DNA of 46,627 nucleotides from Luteococcus sp052116585 (GTDB taxonomy: Bacteria > Actinomycetota > Actinomycetes > Propionibacteriales > Propionibacteriaceae). The position numbers and the translations under genes were made by a program. The stretch is taken from NCBI RefSeq assembly GCF_052116585.1, contig NZ_JBQKKT010000023.1:1-46627 (forward strand). The letters are read 5' to 3'. This document shows positions 41,760 through 46,627 of this stretch, piece by piece (the first letter of the stretch is position 1; each line of letters starts with the position of its first letter). The notes under the pieces were generated by a model, which was given only the letters and a program-made list of their open reading frames with translations, ran no database searches and was not told the origin of the DNA.

Positions 41760-44492
41760 GTGGCCGCCCATGACGCTCATGCAGATGTCCGCCAGACGTG
41801 CTCCCCCGATCTCGAGGTCGACGGGGCACGCGCGATCTGGATCGACCGGGGGACCATCACCGTCCCCCTCGACCTCGACGACCGCACGCCGGGCCCGCAC
41901 GGCTGGCAGCTGCCGGCCTCCACCCAGTGGCTGTTGCTCTGGTCTCCCACGGCAGCGATCCGCGTCGAGGACTCCCACCTGTGGGCACCCGACCTCTGCG
42001 TGATCGAGCTGCGGGTGCAGGAATCCGGCCTTGGAGCCGACCAGGCTGCACGCAATCCCGCTGCAGCACAGCACCTGGCCCTGGAGCTCGCCGAACGATG
42101 GCAGCGCAGCGTGCCCGAGATGCTCACGGGTCAGGTTCTGCTGGCACGACGCAGCCAAGGCGTCCTGACCGTCCTGACCGGCGTGCAACTCGGCCCGGTG
42201 CTGGATGACCTCTACGCCCAGGAGGCCCGGCAGGAGGACTTCGGTGCCCGCCTGGACGGTCGGCGCATTCGATTCGCCGTGTGGGCCCCTACTGCCCAGC
42301 GCGTCAGCCTCTTGACCTGGCCAGAACAGGCCGGCAACAACCCTCCGTTGGACCGTGCGGACCGTCGCCAGATGATGCGCACCGCCTCTGGCACCTGGAA
42401 GGGCGGGATCGACGCCGACCTGGTGGGGGCCCGCTATCTCTACGAGGTGGTGGTCTACTCCCCCGTCACCCGCCGGATGGAGACCAATCTGGTCACCGAC
42501 CCCTATGCCGCCGGACTCACGGTTGATTCCAGACACTCGGTCATCGTCGACCTGGCCGATCCCGCGTGGACGCCCGAGAACTGGGCCGAATCCGCGGGTC
42601 CGCGCCTGCACGGACTGGTGGACGCCGCCGTCTACGAGTTGCACGTGCGCGACTTCTCCGCCAGCGACGAGTCCGTCCCCGAACATCTTCGCGGCAGCTA
42701 CCTGGCCTTCACCACCGACGGCAACGGCACCCGCCACCTGCGACGACTGGCCCGCAGCGGCCTCAACTCCGTTCACTTGCTCCCCTGCTTCGACCTGACC
42801 AGCGTCCCGGAGCACGGCGCCGCGGCCCAGCCGGACCAGTCTCTACTGGCCTCCTTCCCACCCGACAGCCACGAGCAGCAACGGCTGATCGCCCGCACCG
42901 CCTCACACGATGCCTTCAACTGGGGCTATGACCCGTGGCACTGGGGTGTCCCGGAGGGCTCCTATGCCTCGACGCCGGAGATGGCCGACGGGGCCCACCG
43001 GGTGAAGGAGTTCCGGTGCATGGTGCAGGCGCTGCACGGGCTGGGGCTGCGCGTGGTGCTGGACCAGGTCTTCACCCACACCTCCGCCTCCGGCCAGGAC
43101 CCGCACAGCGTGCTGGACCGCATCGTTCCCGGATACCACCACCGGCTCGACGCCACCGGGAGCACCGAGGGATCGGCCGCCGGCAACAATGTGGCCACCG
43201 AACGCCTGATGACCGAGAAGCTGATGGTGGACATGGTGGTCCGCTGGGCGCGCGACTACCACATCGACGGCTTCCGCTTCGACCTGATGGGCCACTCCAG
43301 CACGCGCAACATGGCGCGTGTCCGGCACGCCCTCGACGAGCTCACCCTGGACCGCGACGGCGTCGACGGCCAGGACGTCTACCTCTACGGGGAGGGCTGG
43401 AACTTCGGCGAGGTGGCCGACAATGCCCTGTTCACCCAGGCGGTCCAGGGGCAGCTCGAGGGGACCGGCATCGGCACCTTCAATGATCGCCTTCGCGATG
43501 CCGTGCGTGGTGGCCGTCCCTTCGACGAGGATCCGCGCCGGCAGGGTTTCGGCAGTGGGCTGGCCGGCGACCACAACGGCGCCCCGTGCAATCGCGAGCC
43601 GGAACGGCAGCTCGCACATGACACGGACCTCGTGATGCTGGGGCTGGCTGGCAACCTGCGCGACTTCGAGCTGCAGTGCACCGACGGGGTGATCCGTCGT
43701 GGCGACGAGATCGACTACAACGGCAGGCCTGCCGGCTATGCGGCGGAACCAAGCGATGTCATCAACTACGTCGACGCCCATGACAACGAGACCCTGTGGG
43801 ATGCGTTGACCATGAAGCTCCCCCCGGAGCTCGACATGGCCGCCCGGATCCGGATGAACACATTGTGTCTGGCCACCGTTGCCCTTGGCCAGGCTCCCTT
43901 CCTGTGGCACGCGGGAACCGACCTGCTGCGCAGCAAGTCACTGGACCGAAATTCCTACAACTCCGGTGACTGGTTCAACCGGCTCGACTGGACGGGTCGG
44001 GACAACGGATTCGGACACGGTCTGCCGCCCGCGGACGACAACATGACCCGCTGGCCCTGGCTGCGCCCGCTTCTGGCCGACCCTTCCCTCAAGCCTTCAG
44101 CCAAGGACGTCGAGCTGGCCTCCGAGCAGGCCAGGACCCTGCTGAAGCTGCGCCGCTCAACGCCCCTCTTCCGCCTGGGCAGTGCCGAACTCATCCGGCA
44201 GAAGGTGACTTTCCCCCTGTCCGGCACCCCAGGCGCCGTACCCGGGGTCATCCTGATGCACATCGACGACCGCACGGACCCGATCGATCCCGATCTGGCG
44301 GGCCTGGTCGTGGTCTTCAATGCCACCCCGCACCCGGTGCGCCAGGTGTTGCCCGAGGTCTCTGGGCAAAAGGTGGTCCTCTCGCCACTGCATTGCAAGG
44401 GCACCGACCGGTCCACCTGCGAGTCGCGCTTCGACCACATGGGTTTCGAGGTGCCGGCCCGCACGGTCGCAGTCTTCAACCACCTGCGGTGA
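41760..44492 (+). CDS. pulA: Pullulanase-type alpha-1,6-glucosidase
   Basis: Protein of about 910 aa that hydrolyses alpha-1,6 branches of glycogen-like glucans. It has no signal peptide and is probably cytoplasmic. Order: an N-terminal carbohydrate-binding-like region, a CBM48-type domain (about 160-260, RIRFAVWAPTAQRVSLLTW), a GH13 barrel with DGFRFDLMGH (nucleophile D508), YGEGWNFGE (acid E545) and YVDAHDNETLWDAL (D675), then a C-terminal beta domain that fits DUF3372. This fits the TIGR02103 pullulanase class rather than GlgX. The GTG at 41760 is 6 nt after TAGGGT; a GTG at 41754 directly abuts that box. Confidence 0.9.
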   Translation: MAAHDAHADVRQTCSPDLEVDGARAIWIDRGTITVPLDLDDRTPGPHGWQLPASTQWLLLWSPTAAIRVEDSHLWAPDLCVIELRVQESGLGADQAARNPAAAQHLALELAERWQRSVPEMLTGQVLLARRSQGVLTVLTGVQLGPVLDDLYAQEARQEDFGARLDGRRIRFAVWAPTAQRVSLLTWPEQAGNNPPLDRADRRQMMRTASGTWKGGIDADLVGARYLYEVVVYSPVTRRMETNLVTDPYAAGLTVDSRHSVIVDLADPAWTPENWAESAGPRLHGLVDAAVYELHVRDFSASDESVPEHLRGSYLAFTTDGNGTRHLRRLARSGLNSVHLLPCFDLTSVPEHGAAAQPDQSLLASFPPDSHEQQRLIARTASHDAFNWGYDPWHWGVPEGSYASTPEMADGAHRVKEFRCMVQALHGLGLRVVLDQVFTHTSASGQDPHSVLDRIVPGYHHRLDATGSTEGSAAGNNVATERLMTEKLMVDMVVRWARDYHIDGFRFDLMGHSSTRNMARVRHALDELTLDRDGVDGQDVYLYGEGWNFGEVADNALFTQAVQGQLEGTGIGTFNDRLRDAVRGGRPFDEDPRRQGFGSGLAGDHNGAPCNREPERQLAHDTDLVMLGLAGNLRDFELQCTDGVIRRGDEIDYNGRPAGYAAEPSDVINYVDAHDNETLWDALTMKLPPELDMAARIRMNTLCLATVALGQAPFLWHAGTDLLRSKSLDRNSYNSGDWFNRLDWTGRDNGFGHGLPPADDNMTRWPWLRPLLADPSLKPSAKDVELASEQARTLLKLRRSTPLFRLGSAELIRQKVTFPLSGTPGAVPGVILMHIDDRTDPIDPDLAGLVVVFNATPHPVRQVLPEVSGQKVVLSPLHCKGTDRSTCESRFDHMGFEVPARTVAVFNHLR

Positions 44493-45058
44493 CAGCACGG
44501 GTCTGGATCGCCACCGGCCCAGCGGACGACGCGCCCGAGCGGCTGCTGGGTCTGGTGCGATGGGTCACGGGCAGCGCCCCAGAGCGGCTCCAGCACGCGT
44601 GCCCCCGCTGCGGCAGCAGCGAGCACGGCCGGCCTGTGGTGGTGGGGCCGTCTGGACCGGTGCACGTCTCCCTGGCTCGTGACCGTGACAACCGTCGGTG
44701 CGTGGTAGCCGTGTGTCTGGAGGCTGCTGTCGGCATCGATCTGGAGGCGGCCGGCGCGGCCGACTTCGACGGATTCGACGGCGTCGCGCTGCACCCGGAG
44801 GAGATGGGGGCGGGCGACCGGACGCGTCTGTGGGTGCGCACCGAGGCGGTTCTCAAGTCACATGGCGTCGGGCTCGACGTGGACCCCACGTCGGTGCGCG
44901 TGGACCGCTCCCCCCTCACCCTGGCCAGCCGCGTCACGCAGGTGGTGGACCTCCCACCGCATGTCCTGGGGGACGACTGGGTGTGCAGCGTAGCCGTCGT
45001 CGACGAGAGCGAACCCCGTGTGCAGGTCTGGGACGACGACGGTGCGAGTAGGCGGTGA
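44489..45058 (+). CDS. 4'-phosphopantetheinyl transferase superfamily protein
   Basis: Protein of 189 aa. The signatures are GIDLE (82-86) and WVRTEAVLKSHG (115-126, with E119 and K123), which bind Mg-CoA in Sfp-like enzymes. CPRCGSSEHGRP near residue 38 is the usual substrate-side motif of this group. It should convert an acyl or peptidyl carrier protein to its holo form; no carrier protein is in the window. The GTG overlaps the pulA stop (GTGA), so the two are co-translated despite having no obvious pathway link. Confidence 0.87.
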   Translation: MTARVWIATGPADDAPERLLGLVRWVTGSAPERLQHACPRCGSSEHGRPVVVGPSGPVHVSLARDRDNRRCVVAVCLEAAVGIDLEAAGAADFDGFDGVALHPEEMGAGDRTRLWVRTEAVLKSHGVGLDVDPTSVRVDRSPLTLASRVTQVVDLPPHVLGDDWVCSVAVVDESEPRVQVWDDDGASRR

Positions 45059-45069
45059 CCACCCCAACC

Positions 45070-45090
45070 CCTGGGGCGCGCATCCCCAGG
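45070..45090. terminator. Small hairpin between convergent genes
   Basis: CCTGGGG and CCCCAGG form a perfect 7-bp stem with a 7-nt loop, between the phosphopantetheinyl transferase and the aminopeptidase gene. Confidence 0.6.
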
Positions 45091-45091
45091 A

Positions 45092-46474
45092 TCAGCCCAG
45101 ACCCAGCTTGCTGGTGATCGAGTCCGCGACCTTCTGCAGGACGCTGCGGGTGGCCTGTGGGTCCACGACCGGCAGGGCCGGCACCTCCGGCCGCCGCAAC
45201 CACGCGTCCAGCACCGTGGCCAGCTCGAAGCCGTCCTCCGGGACGAAGCGCAGGCAGTGCTGGATGAACTGCTCGGTGGTCACGATCCCGCCGGCATTCT
45301 CGGTGGTCCAGGCCCGCAGCATCTGGAAGAAGCGTTCATCGCCCAGACAGGCCCGCACCGCGTGCAGGGTGAGGGCGCCGCGCTTGTAGACCCGGTCGTC
45401 GAACATGTCGGGCATCCCGGGATCGCACAGCACCAGATCCTGGGGCTTGCGGGTCAGTTCGCGATGGTGGCGGGCGGCCTGCTCCTGGACGTCCACCCCG
45501 TCGCCACTCGACGCACGGTGATCAGACCAGAGCCATTCGCTGTAGCAGGCGAAGCCCTCGTGCAGCCAGATGTCGGCGAGTTGCTGGGCGGTGACGCTGT
45601 TGCCGAACCACTGGTGGGCGAGCTCATGCGCCACGAGACGCTCATTCTGCCAGGTGGGCGGGATGAAGTTCCGGCCGAAGGAGCTCAGCCCCTGGGCCTC
45701 CAGCGGGATCTCCATGTCGTCGTCGACGATGACGGCTCGGTACTCCGCAAAGGGGTAGGGCCCGAAGAGCTCGCTGAAGACCTCGACCATCTCCGCCTGA
45801 CGTTCAAAGGCCGTGCCCTTGCCCGCCTTGAGGCGTCCGGGGTGAACCACCTCCACCGGCACGACGCCTCGACGTCGATCCACCGCGTACTGGCCCATCT
45901 GCACGGTGGCCAGGTATGGCGACATCGGCCGGTCCATCACATAGGTCCAGCGACCCGTCCCGCCACGGACCTCGTGTTCGGTCAGGGTTCCGTTGGCCAC
46001 GACGTGGTAGCTGGGCGCAACCACCAGGTGGATGCGGTAGGTCGCCTTGTCCGCCGCGTCGTCATTGCACGGGAACCAACCGGGAGCGCCATAGGGCTGC
46101 GAACCGACTGCGACGCCGTCGGTCAGCTCTTCCCAGCCGGCGGCACCGTGGATTCCCGGCACCGGAGCGGGCTTGCCAGCACACGTGACGCTGATGGTCA
46201 GCTCCTCACCGGCATCCCGCTTGCCCACCTCTACCACCAGCTTGCGATCTCGCTGCCGGTAGCGGGTCTTCCTGCCGTCGACCAGAACCTTGGATGCCTT
46301 CAGACCCACCAGGTCCAGCTCCACCTTGTCGAGTTCCCTGCTGGGCACGACGGTGAGCACCGCCACCTCGTCGAGGCGGTTGGTGGTCACCTTGTAGTCG
46401 AGCTGCAGGTCGTAGTGGCGCACCCGGTAGCGGGTGTCGCCGTGCCCGGGCAGATAGGGGTCGGGCAGGGACAT
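45092..46474 (-). CDS. M1-family zinc metallopeptidase (aminopeptidase N-like)
   Basis: Protein of 460 aa. The zinc site is HELAHQWFGNSVT followed, with correct spacing, by DIWLHEGFACYSEW (HExxH and a Glu 18 residues further). The substrate-binding stretch DDDMEIPLEAQGLSSFG stands where family members have GAMEN-like sequence, here altered. The protein is short for M1 and lacks the large C-terminal helical domain of PepN, like several actinobacterial members. No signal peptide is visible. GGAGGAG precedes the ATG. Confidence 0.92.
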   Translation of the reverse strand: MSLPDPYLPGHGDTRYRVRHYDLQLDYKVTTNRLDEVAVLTVVPSRELDKVELDLVGLKASKVLVDGRKTRYRQRDRKLVVEVGKRDAGEELTISVTCAGKPAPVPGIHGAAGWEELTDGVAVGSQPYGAPGWFPCNDDAADKATYRIHLVVAPSYHVVANGTLTEHEVRGGTGRWTYVMDRPMSPYLATVQMGQYAVDRRRGVVPVEVVHPGRLKAGKGTAFERQAEMVEVFSELFGPYPFAEYRAVIVDDDMEIPLEAQGLSSFGRNFIPPTWQNERLVAHELAHQWFGNSVTAQQLADIWLHEGFACYSEWLWSDHRASSGDGVDVQEQAARHHRELTRKPQDLVLCDPGMPDMFDDRVYKRGALTLHAVRACLGDERFFQMLRAWTTENAGGIVTTEQFIQHCLRFVPEDGFELATVLDAWLRRPEVPALPVVDPQATRSVLQKVADSITSKLGLG

Positions 46475-46516
46475 CGAGGAACTCCTCCAGTGGGCCGGGG
46501 AATGGTCCCCGACAGC

Positions 46517-46627
46517 CTAGTGCCCCGTGTGTGAAGTTGTTGGACGGTTGGCTTTGGCGAGGATTTCGTCGGCGGTCTTGGTCCAGATGAAGGGGTGGCA
46601 GCGGTCGTTCCAGCCGTTGACGAAGGC
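46517..46627 (-). CDS. IS630-family transposase C-terminus (partial)
   Basis: An open frame enters from the right edge and ends in TAG at 46517-46519. It encodes 36 residues including FVNGWNDRCHPFIWTKTADE and ILAKANRPTTS. The string PF-WTKTAD-IL-K is the recognised C-terminus of IS630-type (DDE) transposases. The catalytic part is outside the window. It lies 43 bp upstream of the aminopeptidase start, so the element end may be close to that promoter. Confidence 0.75.
   Translation of the reverse strand, partial: AFVNGWNDRCHPFIWTKTADEILAKANRPTTSHTGH

Overview
The window is about 46.6 kb of high-GC DNA in which every confidently recognised gene is of Actinomycetota type. Gene content and order (recG, rsmD-coaD, yceD-rpmF-rnc-mutM, smc, ftsY, ffh, rpsP-khpA-rimM-trmD, rplS-lepB-rnhB-DUF2469-yraN-comM-dprA), a class-B succinate dehydrogenase, an S16 protein with a long Ala/Glu tail, frequent GTG starts and TAGGNT-like -10 boxes fit an actinobacterium, probably Propionibacteriales/Propionibacteriaceae. 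That placement is inference from sequence features only. Nearly all housekeeping genes lie on the minus strand.

Layout. 1-2821: the 3' tail of a probable IS110-type transposase, then a secreted peptidoglycan-recognition amidase with LGFP and FG-GAP-like repeats. 2822-9096 (minus): a small membrane protein, then the coupled dprA/comM/yraN set, DUF2469/rnhB, lepB and rplS. 9318-10899 (plus): an ECF sigma factor and a membrane-anchored partner. 10988-14459 (minus): sdhCAB. 14605-16758 (minus): trmD, rimM, khpA, rpsP. 16968-25997 (minus): an amidohydrolase, ffh, ftsY, a small membrane protein, smc and a GtrA-like protein. 25994-29443: an accessory stretch downstream of mutM. 29268-31739 (minus): mutM, rnc, rpmF, yceD. 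31921-39676: yigZ, coaD, rsmD, a TRIC-like channel, a flavin/F420 protein, recG, rpmB, RNase J. 40057-46474: a GNAT protein, dapB, a pullulanase-type debranching enzyme coupled to a phosphopantetheinyl transferase, and an M1 aminopeptidase. The window ends in the 3' tail of an IS630-type transposase.

Most notable region: 25994-29443. The codons for the C-terminal zinc finger of MutM occur three times here: once at the end of intact mutM, and twice as detached, still open 3' ends (27735-27872 and 25994-26176) that begin at the same codon. Both detached copies directly follow the same element end (ACATGACT on the plus strand next to a 16-bp core), and both have paired TGCCGGA-like repeats 34/44 or 35/45 bp from that core. 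The simplest reading is two successive site-specific insertions of small cassettes (about 1.7 and 1.6 kb) into the 3' end of mutM. Each cassette restored mutM with its own 3' end. One carries arsR-acr3, the other a decayed GNAT acetyltransferase plus a MntA-HepT toxin-antitoxin pair. Neither carries a visible recombinase. The newest cassette places its first gene in an ATGA overlap with mutM, and the oldest mutM 3' end overlaps gtrA in the same way. This suggests an ancestral mutM-gtrA-smc operon that has been split.

Other structure: predicted leaderless starts (TAGGNT, 6-7 nt, then GTG/ATG) at sdhC, recG, rnj, a GNAT gene and the pullulanase; a perfect CRP/GlxR-type palindrome in an AT-rich island at 39943-39960; a 49-nt poly-C run; tandem repeats in gtrA and at the dapB 3' end; and several strong hairpins between operons.
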